From Diplolepis rosae (Eukaryota; Arthropoda; Insecta; Hymenoptera; Diplolepididae): DNA of 64,000 bases. Below the pieces are notes generated by a model, which searched no databases, was not told the origin of the DNA, and was given only the letters and a program-made list of their open reading frames with translations. A program made the position numbers and the translations under genes. The stretch is from assembly GCA_030998225.1 (NCBI GenBank), contig JAPYXD010000742.1, forward strand, positions 4,216,001 through 4,280,000, in the 5' to 3' direction. Below, one piece after another: positions 11,541 to 22,345 of the stretch (position 1 is the first letter of the stretch; every line of letters starts with the position of its first letter).

Positions 11541-12574
11541 TTGCTTTCTGTTAGAGTATTTTTATATTTAATAGTGAAAATTTTAATCGAAGAAAATTAA
11601 AAGAATCTGACCCTATGCCAAAATAATGAGAAATGAAAAAAATTCTAGGAATTTTGGGTCAATATAATAGCAGACATGTTATCAAACATGTCACTTTATA
11701 ATTCTATAAAAAACTCCTTCATTATATTTGGTCAAAAATTCTCCTATGTTTCAACCTCACTGCGGGTCTTTTTCAAGGAATATATATGTCACTAAAAATT
11801 GAACAAATAAATTTACAATCAAATTTCTTTTCCCAAAGAGAACTATTTTATGTTGTGTTGATATAATAAATAAGTACTTACATAAATTACAAATAAACGA
11901 AAGCACACATGAAGATTCAGTCTTATTCTTGAAAATGTCATTAAAATTAAAGCCTCAAAGATTGAGGGCTTCAATAATTTAAAATTACATTATAATACGG
12001 TGTGTACAATCTGATGAAGCAACGCAAACTGTAGGATGGAGAGACGAAGATACGATAAATTGAATTAAATTCACCAATAAAAAGTGTGCTAAAGCTTGAG
12101 AACACAAACTTGAAAATCATATGTTAAATAATTTCATGGCAAATTCGATTAATATTCATAATTTCAGCCTTAAAATTTATTGAAATATTAATATTTTTAT
12201 TGATATAAATTAATTCAATAATTTTTCTTTAATCGTATTTTATTGACCTTAAGACCGACGAAACCAAACCTATATGATATAATAATATAACGGTCGAAGA
12301 AATGGCCATTCGTTCTTTATAAAGGAAAAAAAAAAACAAACAAAAATTCTGGCCTGTTGTTTACAAATTTCTAAGTTTTCCGTTCATTTTATCCGGCTTT
12401 CTATATACAGTGAATTCTACATATTTTTTCCAATTCGTGTTGTTGCTTACTGGACTTCTTCATTTTGAATTGCAAGCAATGAGATAAGTTTTTGAGTTTC
12501 ATTATTATCCTTATTTTAACTATCTTCTACATTTTTATCTTTTACGAAAATTTTGAATTAATCTTTTAATTTAT

Positions 12575-12617
12575 GGCACTGAAGAGGGCCCCCGCATATG
12601 TAGCCGAAACATTTGCC
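12575..12617 (+). ncRNA. Decayed hammerhead-like motif, unit C
   Basis: Keeps GGCA...TGCC, CTGAAGA and GCCGAAAC, but stem II has lost one pair (TAGCC instead of TGGCC) and the G after GAAAC is A, which breaks the minimal stem III. Probably inactive. Confidence 0.4.
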
Positions 12618-12717
12618 TTCTCTCTTTTTTTGCGTTTTTTTATCGTAAGTAGCATTGATAACATTAATAGAAGAAAATAAAAAAATCAAGCATGTCACTT
12701 TACAGTTATTACTCTTG

Positions 12718-13724
12718 TAGATCTTTATGTAGTAAGCCACTTTTTATCATAACTTTTATTCGTATCTCGTATAATTTAACTGGAAAATGGATATTGACTT
12801 TTTCAAGTTTTAATATACTGTGACTTTCTTAATTTTATTTTAATTGCAAAATATTATGCGGATAATTAGTAGAGCTTTACGAGAATTATCAGAAACCAGT
12901 CTTAAAATTTTTGATTTTTTCATAAAGTTTTTTTCAAAAACACAAAAAATGCTCCTATTTTGACAATTTTTGTCAGATGTAGCTGGTTAACGAACTTGTC
13001 CTTACTTTTTCAGCTGCGATAATGTATGCCAAAGCTCAATTCAATCCGACAATTTTTTTCTATCCAGAGTTATTGAGTATATGACCTATTACTACTGCAG
13101 ACGGACAGACGGACAGACAGACAGACACTTTCGTAAAAACCGTTTTTTCTGACTCAAGGGATCTCAAAACGTAAAAATTTGACGAAAATTCCGAAAATGA
13201 TTTTTCGCATAAAACCAAAACTTTAATTCTCATATAATGAGAATCTAAAAGACATCAAATTTAGATCTTTCTTAATAATATTGATAACTCTAAAATTAAT
13301 TAACATTGTGAAAAGTAATTGTGTAGTCTCATTTCAGAGATAAGTTTTCATAGTATTTTTCTAACTAATTAAGATGTTTTTGGAATTTTTCTGCTAGATT
13401 CTGCTCTAGAATCAAACATGGTAATGAAAAATCATCAAATTTCAAATGATGATTGTACTACATTCATTTGAAGAATTCAAAAAATCCAAACTATCAATAT
13501 TTTGATAAAAATTTCTAAATTTATTAAAATATGATATACATCGATTTTTATAAACTTCTTGAAGAAGCTACATATTTTAAAAATTTCCGATGGTAGTTTA
13601 TATATATATACGAATTGTCATGTAAAAGATGTTAAATTCCAAAAAATTTTATTCAATGTATTTTATTTTTTAGTAAAGGTTTGTCGACTTAGCTTCATAT
13701 CAAGAAAAGTTTGAGGTGTAAATT
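12718..13724. repeat. Right part of the interrupted retroposon-like repeat, plus AT-rich spacer
   Basis: Continues the repeat interrupted at 10589. 12740-13255 matches 33440-33915: a block around GGCTGGTTAACGAACTTGTCC, a GACAGACAGACAGACAC run (13095-13127) and an end in an imperfect hairpin (ATTCTCATATAATGAGAAT). The rest, to 13724, is AT-rich with no gene. Confidence 0.55.
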
Positions 13725-14140
13725 CACATATAATTTATGTATTTTCTTAAATCAGCAAACACTTCATTTACATTCATCTATTGAAATTGCCATATGTACA
13801 AGATGTTTCATACTTCAAAAAATTTAAGGTGTAAATTCATATTGCGAATTCAGATATAATTTATGTACTTTCTTCGTAGTTTATCTACAAAAATTAGATC
13901 TTAGGTAAAAAAAGATAATTTTGCTTCCAAATATAGAAAAATTATTATTGAGGAGATAATTTCAAAGAAAAGAGATTAATTTCCGAGAAAAATATTTGAA
14001 GCATTAGAAAAAATAAATTTAACAAATTTCATTGTTACCCCGACTTTTTTTCTTATCCCTTCATACCAAATTTAAAAAAAAAATGATGTGATTCAAATAA
14101 ATCAAGAATCGTTTTTTCAGGCAAAAGACCTAATACAACC

Positions 14141-14383
14141 AATTTAGGTTTCGTGAAATATAAAAATGGCTAATATTTAGATGGTAAATAATTATAGGAC
14201 CGAAAAAAGTTTGAAAGCGTGCATCTTGCATGTGTCAGGAGGAATCGAACCTCCGAATATACATGCCTATCCGGGGACTTACTGTGATAATCGCACCAAG
14301 CCAACACCGCTTACAGCATTTCAAACAATTTTCGGTATATTTCACTTTAGTTTAGCTAAACTAAAGTGAAATATACAAATTAA
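14141..14383 (-). mobile_element. tRNA-like SINE insertion with 11-bp target duplication
   Basis: The 243-bp insert is bracketed by CTAATACAACC at 14130-14140 and 14384-14394. The sister sequence near 30900 has this site once and lacks the insert, which proves insertion. The minus strand holds a tRNA-like fold: T-arm GGAGG TTCGATT CCTCC, an acceptor stem GTGTTG/TGACAC (two wobble pairs) and a box A-like TGGCTTGGTGCGA. Box B on the plus strand is at about 14241-14251. A retroposed tRNA-derived SINE is the simplest reading, but the tRNA-like part lies in the middle of the insert, not at its start. Confidence 0.6.
14335..14376. repeat. Perfect 42-bp palindrome
   Basis: The arm GTATATTTCACTTTAGTTTAG is followed directly by its exact reverse complement. 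It lies inside the SINE-like insert, upstream of its tRNA-like part on the minus strand. It would form a cruciform in DNA or a long hairpin in RNA. Confidence 0.9.
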
Positions 14384-15564
14384 CTAATACAACCAAGCCG
14401 TTTCCATATTTCTAAAATGAATAAGTTTTTACCAAATTCAGTAATTTTTTTACAAGAATTTTGTTTTGGAAAATTTATTTTTAATGGTTTCATCCATTAA
14501 AGAATTTATTATAATTTCCAAAAAATGGAAACGGTTAAGTTGTAGAAAGCCTTTTTCTTAAAAAAATTATCCGTGATTTCACAGAATCACATTATTTTTT
14601 AAAATTTGGCTCGAAGCGATAAGAAAACAAGTCCGGGTAAAAATAAAATTTGTTAAATGCATTATTTGTTTATGTTTCAATTTTTTTTCTGGGAAACTAA
14701 TCTCTTTTCTTCCAAATGATCTCTTCAATAATAATATTGCTATTCTTGAAAAAAAAATTATCTATTTTTGCCTGAAGTCTAATTTTTATGGATGAACTAC
14801 CTTAAATCAGCAAACACTTCATTTACATTTATTTATCGAAATTTTCATACAAAAGATGTTACCTATTATGAAAATGTTCAAACCCTTCATTTTTTAAACT
14901 TGTATCTCATCTTGAATGATATCTTATTATAAAATATTCTCTACATAATTTAAAATAAAATGCTGAAATCGATATTTTGTTTCGAATCTTTAAGCATTTA
15001 TTGACTTTAAATTTCATTAAAAAATTATTTTCCAAGTATTTAAATCATCTTAAAATTTCACAATATCTTTTAGATACCTATTTCAGATCAATATTTTTCT
15101 AAGTATATAGAAAAAAAGTGTAATTTTCTTAATGTTATATTCTGTAATTTTGAATTCTGTGTCTATTTCGCGCCTCCTTTGCATGAAGTTGAGAAAAATA
15201 CAATTTCTGATTTTAACTCGACAACAGACAGCGTGAAATCGAAGCGAGTTAGTGGGGATACACTGAAATGACGCGCTTCATTGTGTGTGCTCCCACATAT
15301 TATTGTAGCAGTGCGGACCTTTAATTTTAGTTCGAAAAAGCCACGGAAAAAGCTTTACGCAATTGGGGGCGCTGCAAAAGTGATAAACAGTAGCTCTGTT
15401 TTACCCTTCAAGTAGTAGCATGAACCTTTCATTTTAGTTCCCAAGAGCATTTCGCAATAGGGCGCGCTGCGGAAAATCACTCGAAATTAAATACATTACT
15501 TTAGCAATCTCCCAACTCATCTCTGGTAAGTGTTAGTGCACATGCATGCATATGTAGGTTCTTT

Positions 15565-15905
15565 AAATGTGTTGCTATTGTTATTTACAAGTTTGTATTT
15601 AACAATTTATTGTGCGTGTAGTTTTTGTCCTTAATAAAAATACAAATTACAGATAACTTATTGCGACAAAACCAAGATTAAATGCAAAATTGGGAAAATG
15701 TAATTCAAGAGTTAGAAGTTTATATTATTATGTTTATATTATAAGTATTAATTATAAGTTTATACTATAAGTTTATATTATAATCTTAGTTTTGGCGCAA
15801 TAAGTACAAATTAAAAATATCTGTAATTTGTATTGTTACTAACTTCAAAAACGACATGCACAATGAATTGTAAAATACTTGTACTTATTTGTAAATAATA
15901 ATGGC
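15565..15905. mobile_element. Short fold-back (MITE-like) element
   Basis: An inverted repeat of about 340 bp. The left arm contains TTATTTACAAGTTTGTATTT, CAATTTATTGTGC and AATACAAATTACAGATA; the right arm has their reverse complements in mirrored order, ending TTATTTGTAAATAATA. The centre is an AT-rich run of TATAAGTTTATATTATAA type. No coding capacity, and the target duplication was not resolved. Confidence 0.55.
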
Positions 15906-16339
15906 AGAACGCATACTAAAGCCAGTTCCCCATGCTGCACTCCACCCGCTTACGAAAACTAGCGCCCGTACAAGTATCTACCTGAAATAAAAATAATAAT
16001 AATGCTACGCGGACATCTCATCCATCAGAGGTTGATCGGCCCTGGTAGCGCTGTTCTGTGATTGTGTGTAGCAACTTGAACCAGTGTTCGCAGCAGAGAT
16101 ACCATCCACCAAACGAACAGTTGGCGCACCAAGAATGTGCTAATAAGGAAACTTAACTCTGGTAGAGGGTGTAAGCCAAAATACGCAGGCGTTGGTGGGG
16201 AACTATACTATGTATGTAGAGCTTTTATATACATGTGCAGTCGAAGAAAAAATAGAGAGAGAGTAAATTGTCAATCTAATGACAATGTTACTTTAAGCAG
16301 TTGTCTTCCTCTTTTATTATTACTATTATTATTGTTTCA
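15906..16339. other. Spacer of higher complexity, no gene recognised
   Basis: Less AT-rich than its surroundings around 15920-16110, but without a convincing open frame or splice pattern. A 70-codon frame at 16137-16349 has no recognisable motif and is probably chance. Confidence 0.4.
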
Positions 16340-16620
16340 AATTAATTAGTTGAGATTAAAATTTTTGTCACAGTCTACATTAATGGAGGATCACTAGTCG
16401 CGCATCAGATAGGACACAGTCGAAAGCGTCTTTTTTTCCACAGAAAGATTTTCAAATTTTTTAAATGATGTCGGAAGTTTGTGTAGCTCAGTGTTTAGAG
16501 CAGTCAACCGGCAATCGAAAGACCTGGGCTCGTATCCTAGCGCAGTCGAAAGCGTCTTGTTTTCCTCAGAAAGATTTCAAATTCTTAAATTTTAATTATT
16601 ATTATTTACTAGATCTACTC
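16340..16620 (+). mobile_element. tRNA-derived SINE, family 2, copy 1
   Basis: One of four related copies in the window (others at 22085-22345, 26895-27180 and a fragment at 35585-35660). It has a 5' part built on AATTAGTTGAG and AGGATCACTAGTCGC, then a tRNA-like part with box A (GTAGCTCAGTGTTTAGAGC) and box B (GGGCTCGTATCCT), then GCAGTCGAAAGCGTC and a tail resembling TCAGAAAGATTTCAAATTC. Confidence 0.6.
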
Positions 16621-16914
16621 TGGCAAAAATCAATGTACGTAAAACGTCCATGCAGGCTTAGCTCTTTTGGCCATTGGCTCAAAAACCTTTTCAGCTGTCA
16701 TTTTTAACAGCAAATTGTCATCAATATTCTATTTCTTTTTTCTGTCAAAATATTCGGAAAAGCTGAAAATGTTTGTTCAGCATTTGCATTCGAGTTCGGC
16801 AAAGAACGAATTACATTATTACATTACAATTACAACGCCTGTTTCTGGATATTCTATGAAAAAATTCATGAAACCATTTTGGAATTGCACCTTTGCACGC
16901 ACACTGTGCAACTA

Positions 16915-17882
16915 TTGGATTGGCAACAAAGTCATTTCGCTTTTTCTCGCTAGATGACTTTAGTCGTTTGAAGTCGTTCTTATCCATTGCAAACTTCAGA
17001 CCGTATATGGTATTTGACAGATGACGTTTCATATATTATTCAGTAAAAAAAAAGTTTCAAGTTTTGTTGTTCATTTATTGTTTTCCATTCATTTGAATTA
17101 GTTTGCTCGTTTTCGTTCCGGAGATTTGGGCCTCAAAGATGCACCACGTTCTGGACGCCCAACTGAAGTTGTCGACAACAAAATAAAAGCAATGATAGAA
17201 AATAACCAGCATAGTACGACACGAAAGATCGCAGAGAAGATTAACATATCACATACATGCGTTGAAAGACATTTAAAACAACTTGGGTACTTTAATTAGC
17301 TCGATATTTGGGTTCCTTACAAATTGAACGAAATGCAACTCACGAAACAAATTTCCATTCGCGATTTACTGCTGAAACGTAATGAAATCGATCCATTTTT
17401 TAAGCGAATCGTAACGGGCAAAGAAAAATGGTTTATGCTGAGTGCTTGGTGGGATTTCAAAGGTATTGTTTATTTTGAGCTGCTCCCAAGGAACCAAACT
17501 ATCGATTCGACTGTCTACTGTCGCCAGCTAATGAAATTGAACAATGAAATCAAGGAAAAGCGGTCAGAACTGGCAAATCGTAAAGGCGTCATCTTCCATT
17601 AAGATAACGCACCATCCGATTATAATTTATTCCGTTCACTTCAAAACCATTTGAATGGGAAAACATTCGATTCAAATGAGGCTGTCAAAAATGAGTTGAT
17701 TCATTTTTTTGCCTCTAAGAAACAAAATTTCTACGAAAGCGGAATTAAGAAGCTGACTAAAAGATGGCAAAAGGTCATCGAACAAAATTGCCAATACATA
17801 ATTGATTAATGTTTGTTATTTGTATTAATAAACTCGCTTTGAAAATCATAAAAAAAAAGAAATGACTTTGTTGCCAACCCAA
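16915..17882 (+). mobile_element. mariner element with TIRs and TA duplication
   Basis: Terminal inverted repeats of about 25 bp, TTGGATTGGCAACAAAGTC at the left and its near complement GACTTTGTTGCCAACCCAA at the right, each bordered by TA (16913-16914 and 17883-17884). At 968 bp it is shorter than the roughly 1.3 kb usual for mariners, because the transposase gene has lost its start and an internal part. Confidence 0.9.
17100..17810 (+). pseudogene. mariner transposase, mos-type, deleted
   Basis: The transposase would cut and rejoin the element at TA. The second helix-turn-helix region is readable (RFRSGDLGLKDAPRSGRP, then TTRKIAEKINISH). A stop follows LKQLGYFN; then comes a 92-codon open frame with RIVTGKEKW. 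Its expected first catalytic Asp region is replaced by VMLSAWWDFKGIVYFELLP, an altered version of the usual WWDxKG block. The second Asp motif is preceded by a stop (VIFH, stop, DNA). Directly afterwards PSDYNLFRSLQNHLNG appears, so about 30 residues between the Asp motif and the YSPDLAPSDY block are gone. The C terminus (QNFYESGIKKLTKRWQKVIE) is family-typical. The N-terminal start is missing. Not functional. Confidence 0.85.
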
Positions 17883-17884
17883 TA

Positions 17885-18779
17885 AATTGCAGGAACGTGA
17901 CGGACAGTTCATTTTGAACGTAAGAGGAAAAGCCTTTTCATTGCTTCGATTTATAATTTTAAAATTTATTATTAATTGTGACAAAAATAGTGACAATCCC
18001 ACAACTGACACCACATCAGCTGATATGTTCTGAGCGAAGGCGAGAGTTGGTTGGAAAATTTAGGAAAATGGAGAAAAGTTTGCTGATTAAATTAGAGTGG
18101 TAAGTTCTGATTATTTATATTTTGTCGGATCGTGGTCACTAGTCAAACCTATGCGGCTCCAGTTGTTTAGAGTAATAACAGATATGATTATTAAGGTGTA
18201 CAAGGTTTATTAATGAAAGAATTAGCTAGAACGAGGTTATTATCCAGAGGGTCGGATTCAAGGAAAAGGATGCCGAGAAGTAGGGGGAATCACGTGACAC
18301 AGGCACTTAAAAAACAGTATAACACTTTATTAGCCTACAAATTAGAATGGCACAAGCGAATGACAGAAACCAAACACCGACCGGGCACTTTCAAATACGT
18401 AAGATTCACAAGTATAGTGAAACGAACGAAAACGGGACAGCAACTCACAAACCTAGCGACAATTGAACCACACTCGGCGACAGACGACAACGAACAGTGA
18501 AGACTCGTCCCTTCGCGGTTTCTCGGAGGATCTCCACTCCGCTCGGGCCCAGGAAGGTCCTTTGCAATATCGCGCCCCGTGTCCTTACTTCATGGGAACA
18601 TTCGTGTTACCCCCCCCCCCCCCACCCGCGGGGGCTACGGTTTATCCTTCTGGACGGTTCCCCTTATTGGAGTTCTCCTTCCAGGTCGTACCTCCTCCGT
18701 TGGCCAATTCGAATTTCCAACCAATCGGATTTGTCATGCCTGTCTTCCCCTAATATTTCTTTCAATTCTTTATTTATTA
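17885..18779. other. Unresolved segment, possible LTR fragment
   Basis: From 18123 (TGTCGGATCGTGGTCACTAG) the composition and the phrase ACAAGGTTTATTA resemble an insect LTR interrupted by the next mariner, but no matching end or second copy is visible. A 95-codon frame at 18213-18500, rich in Lys, Arg and Thr, has no recognisable motif. A run of 14 C (18610-18623) followed by ACCCGCGGGGG sits in a GC-richer block. Confidence 0.3.
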
Positions 18780-19718
18780 CAAGGTGCGTTCCAAAATAAA
18801 CGAGACTTTTTCAAAATAGCTATTTATAGTGGCGCTATCTTCTGATGGGAGTAGGAGTTGGAAAGGTACATCCTTCACTGACGTTCTGTCAAAATTTCAT
18901 GACCAACGGACAATTAGAAGCCGAGTTATTGCTTTATAAGAAACAGTGTGGTTATAGCATCGGTCGAAAAATGAAGTTCGGACAAAGAGCGAATATTAAG
19001 TTTTGTTTGAAACTTGGTAAAACTTTTACTGAAAGGTTTGAATTAATGAAACAAGTGTATGGTGACAATTGTTTATTCCGTGCCAGAGTCCATGAGTGGT
19101 TTAAACGATTCAAAAAAGGTCGTGAAGACATCAAGGACGACGAATATCCCGGTCAGGAAAGTTTCATGATTACGCCCAGTAATATTGAAATTGTGCGTGA
19201 ATTTATAAAAAATGAGCCAAAATCTTCTTTTCGACACATGTCAATGGAATTAAACATGTCAAAAGATTCAATTCATCGCATTTTGACCGAAAATTCGCCG
19301 TGTGAGGCCGCAATACCGTGAAAATGGCAGTTGGCGCCTTTTGCACGATAATGCGCCGCCCCATCGTTCAACGCTTATCACTGATTTTTTTACCAAAAAT
19401 CACATTTTATCCGTCAACCAGTCACCGTATTCGCCTGATATGGCTCCCTGTGACTTCTACCTATTCGGAAAATTGCATTTGGCCATGAAAGGAAAACGTT
19501 TTGCGTCCGTAGAGGCCATCCAAAAGGCTTGTACCAACATCCTGAAGGACATTCCGGTCAATGACTTGAAACACTCTTTCGAAAAGCTTTTGGATCGCGA
19601 AAAACAGTGTATCGAGGCCGGAGGGGACTATTTTGAATAAATAAAGTCGACTTTATCAGAACAAAGCTCCTGTCGTTTCTATTTTAGCTCAGTCTCGTTT
19701 ATTTTGGAACGCACGTTG
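18780..19718 (+). mobile_element. Second mariner-type element with TIRs and TA duplication
   Basis: Inverted ends of about 30 bp: after TA at 18778-18779 it reads CAAGGTGCGTTCCAAAATAA, and before TA at 19719-19720 its near complement, TTATTTTGGAACGCACGTTG. Length 939 bp. It contains a transposase interrupted by an internal deletion. Different family from the 16915 mariner. Confidence 0.9.
18845..19640 (+). pseudogene. mariner transposase (D,D34D type), internally deleted
   Basis: The first open frame (18845-19321) covers the two N-terminal helix-turn-helix domains: RANIKFCLKLGKTFTERFEL and RARVHEWFKRFKKGREDIKD, then SFRHMSMELNMSKDSIHRIL. It breaks near 19310. The second frame (from 19302) resumes at WRLLHDNAPPHRS, the second catalytic Asp, and continues to SPYSPDMAPCDFYLFGKLH, the third, with the spacing of a mariner D34D motif; it ends in GGDYFE at 19640. 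Everything between the DNA-binding part and the second Asp, including the first catalytic Asp, is missing. Relics of this kind may be moved by a full-length relative in trans. Confidence 0.85.
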
Positions 19719-19720
19719 TA

Positions 19721-20599
19721 TTTCCCATTCCCCTTTTATGTTTGTCCCATCTATTATTACAAAAGGAATCTTGTATTGTATATGGTAAAGTCGGTATTAG
19801 TTCGTTGCGAAATTGACATCTTAACCTTTCGTGGCTTCTACTAGCCTCCTCCAGGCCTCGGTTGACTTGGCAATGGTCTGTTTCCAGTCTTCCGCCATGG
19901 TTTTCCTCGACCTCTAACATACATTTGAAAGAAAGACAAAACAACAACAACAAAATCCAGCAGATATCACTGTTTCTGTCTCGAGTCAATTGTATGTCAG
20001 AAAAAAAAAATTGAATTCTGTGTCTAAGTCGTCTTTATTTAGACTCTTACTATACAACCAATACGGACTTTGTTAATTTTATTTTTATCTTTTTTGAGCT
20101 TAAAGCCTGCCTCTTGGCAGTCCTTTAAGTATTCTAACTCCCTTGCCCTTCTTAATAGTCTCCATTTCTCCTCGATTCTTCTTTGCTCCCCTTTTCTCTG
20201 TTCTTCCGTTTTCCTTGAAGACTTCCTTCTTCCTTCCTCTCTCCGTCGTTTCCTCATCCGCTTAACTGCTTCCCTTCCTTCCCTGTTTTCTTCCTCCTTT
20301 CTTCCAATCTTCTCCCGTCCCTCATGGATAAATTTTCACACATGTCAGTGGGGGTGATAGATTATTTGGTCTTCAGGGACCTTGGTTTCCTTTGGAACAC
20401 CCACTTGAGTGTTAATCAGTTTTTTGCGTGGTCTTGCATTGTGCTCTCTCCCACCGCGTTCTGGCACCACGAGCACTTCGTGGTTGGGTTCATTATGTTG
20501 AAATTAATATACATTTTGATGTTGTTTATATGTTTAATGGGAGTCAGTCTTGTGTTGGTTGCCAAAAATAATTTTAATTGTCCAATCGTCTTGAAGTGA
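19721..20599 (-). other. Probable tail of an antisense Gypsy relic, low-complexity coding-like block
   Basis: The minus strand at 20039-20257 reads as a very basic and acidic low-complexity stretch (RKRRREEGRRKSSRKTEEQR and similar) that arises from a pyrimidine-rich plus strand. It lies just downstream, on the minus strand, of integrase remnants. It may be the C-terminal part of that pol or simple sequence. No domain was recognised. Confidence 0.3.
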
Positions 20600-22012
20600 G
20601 AGTTAAATTGAATCGTTTAGTCTTGTCAAACCATTTATTCATTGCTTATATATACTTTCGTATTTATCGTAAAGTTTCCCTGCCTTACTATCCGCTTTAT
20701 TAGATAATTTGTTTGCTATTTTTAAAACTCAATCACCTACCTTAAATTCTATCGGTCTTCTACGCAAATTATATCGAGTAGCCTGTTTTATATTCGCTTC
20801 GTACAAATTCTTTTGGACTCCTTCCTTCATTATTTGTGATTTTCTTAATCTATCCGTCCACCTATATTAATCCTGGAATTTAATCTCGTCATCTTTCTCG
20901 ATGCTTTATAGTCCTGTTATATCGTTCGGTAGGATTTGCTTGTGGGTAATATTTGGGTGTCTTGGTGTGTATATTTCCCAATTTTCCCGTTAATTCTCCC
21001 ATGGTTTTATTTACGAATTCCGTACTGTTGTCCGTGTGAAGAACTCGTGGATTTCACCAACGCGATATGATTCGTTTGTAAAATTCAGTTTCAATCGTCC
21101 TTCCGTTAGCTTTTTCAATAGGGATAATCTCGACCCATTTAGTGAACATGTCTACAAACACTAATATGCCGACTTCAAATCTATTTTTGAAATGAATTTG
21201 GCCGATCGTAAGGTATTCAAAATTGTATTTATTAATGGAATCATGTACAAATCCTTCCTGGTTATTTTACTTACTTTTTAAAAATCAAGATAAAACCTGT
21301 AGACTCCATTCAATTTTTTAATCATGACGATTGGATTCGACTAATCGGAACATGAAGGTTCTATTATTCCCTGTTTTAACATTTTGTCTATTGCCTTATT
21401 TATTTTTTCTTTTACCTTAGGGCTTACGTGATAGTATCTTTGCTTGATAGGATTATGGCCCCCAACGTCTATTTTACGTTGCGTCAAGTGTCTGTTTTAG
21501 TTCTGTTCCTAATTCCGGTATTTAACTCTTCACTATTTCTTCTGATTTAGCTTGTTGACTTTCATCCAGTTCAATAATACCTTCGCATACTTCTGGTGCG
21601 TTATCCTTTGGTTCAACCTACTGAATACGTTTACCCCCTAGATTATTCAGTAAAATTGCCCTGTTTCTAAAATTAATCCACGAGTTTTTATTCCTAATCT
21701 CGGTTGTTTCGTTCGAAGTTTGGGTTTTTTACATTCTAGTCTTTTATTACGGTCGTTTTTCAGTTCTTCTGGTAATTTGCTATTATAAAAAATTCCTGTT
21801 ATTGTTTCCTCATCTTCTCGATTTTCGTTACTGTCCTGAGTTTGTAGGGTGGGGTTGTCCAGGATTTGGGATCTGTTGTGTGGGGGGTTGCTGTACAAGC
21901 TTGGGATTACTTTAAAAGGGTTTGCTTTGGAATTTTGGACGTTTCTTGATTTCTGGGATAGGTTTGAGTCATTGTATGTTTGAGTGAAATCGTTAAGGTT
22001 CCTTTCTACCAC
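20600..22012 (-). pseudogene. Ty3/Gypsy pol remnant, antisense
   Basis: Reading the minus strand from right to left: a 121-codon frame (22012-21647) without motif, which could be the region before the polymerase; then the reverse-transcriptase entry (HNPIKQRYYHVSPKVKEKI, then NPIVMIKKLNGVYRF); then, after losing most of the polymerase and RNase H, an integrase core: VDMFTKWVEIIPIEKANGRT contains the first catalytic Asp and RVLHTDNSTEFVNKTMGEL the second. After that, RYNLRRRPIEFKVGD matches the integrase C-terminal region. Many stops and frame changes. This is a different, older Gypsy lineage from the one at 28456-47656. Confidence 0.7.
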
Positions 22013-22084
22013 GGTTTTAACATTTTCTCTTTCGCTTTTTAATTTAATTTTTCCACCAAATTTCGGTTTTGATTCCTTATTATT

Positions 22085-22345
22085 ATTTTCTATTAATTAG
22101 TTGAGTTTGGAATTTTTATCACTGCCTACATTATCGGAGGATCACTAGTAGCGTATCAGAAAGGATACGTTGTCGACAGGTGTCCTCGTAGACAATTTCA
22201 AACTCTTATATCGCAAATAAATGCAAATGAATTCAAATATTAAAGAATTTGAAAATCTTTCTGTAAAAAAAAGACACTTTCGACAATGCTGGGATTCGAG
22301 CCCAGGTCTTTCGATTGCCGGCTGACAGATTTAACCACATCTTTG
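22085..22345 (-). mobile_element. tRNA-derived SINE, family 2, copy 2
   Basis: Shares AATTAGTTGAGTTTGGAAT, TACATTATCGGAGGATCACT and the tract around TCAAACTCTTATATCGCAAA with 26895-27180. The tRNA-like box B is on the minus strand: plus-strand GGGATTCGAGCCCAGGTC. It abuts the satellite array on its right. Confidence 0.6.

Larger units (their letters stand above)
10590..12717. mobile_element. Penelope-like fold-back unit with 11-bp target duplication
   Basis: Flanked by an 11-bp direct repeat, TAGATCTTTAT, at 10579-10589 and 12718-12728. The related locus at 33370-33410 has a single, slightly diverged version of this site (ATAGGTCTTTATGTA), so it works as an empty allele. Inside are three related segments: one inverted (10640-11130), one direct (11140-11650) and one decayed direct (12400-12717). 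The first two form an inverted repeat of about 500-bp arms with the turn near 11131. Outer sequence at 10590-10640 is inverted again at 12237-12290. Each segment carries a hammerhead-like motif. Inverted or tandem partial copies, variable duplications and hammerheads are characteristic of Penelope-like retroelements. No reverse transcriptase remains, so the class is an inference. Confidence 0.5.
7165..15525. mobile_element. Large TIR DNA element (hAT-like), copy 1, with nested insertions
   Basis: 7165-8470 is nearly identical to 29160-30500, and 13725-15525 corresponds to 30505-34379 with rearrangements. The right end is CTCATCTCTG at 15525, the same end as the complete copy at 29044-34379. 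The matching left end (CAGAGATGAG) is absent, so this copy is left-truncated. The subterminal region near 7290-7410 is inverted relative to 15160-15240, as expected for long TIRs. A solo LTR, a Penelope-like unit and a SINE are inserted. No transposase gene was recognised. Confidence 0.6.

Noticed and set aside
13095..13127. GACAGACA run as telomere-like or regulatory array
   Set aside because: It recurs at 33768-33790 at the same place in a dispersed repeat, so it is part of that element.
16465..16560. Functional tRNA gene
   Set aside because: Box A and box B are recognisable, but there is no matching acceptor stem, and the block recurs within a repeated SINE unit.
20039..20257. Charged 72-codon minus-strand frame as a real protein
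   Set aside because: It reflects a CTT/TCC-rich plus strand, with no conserved motif and no clear link to the integrase frame.
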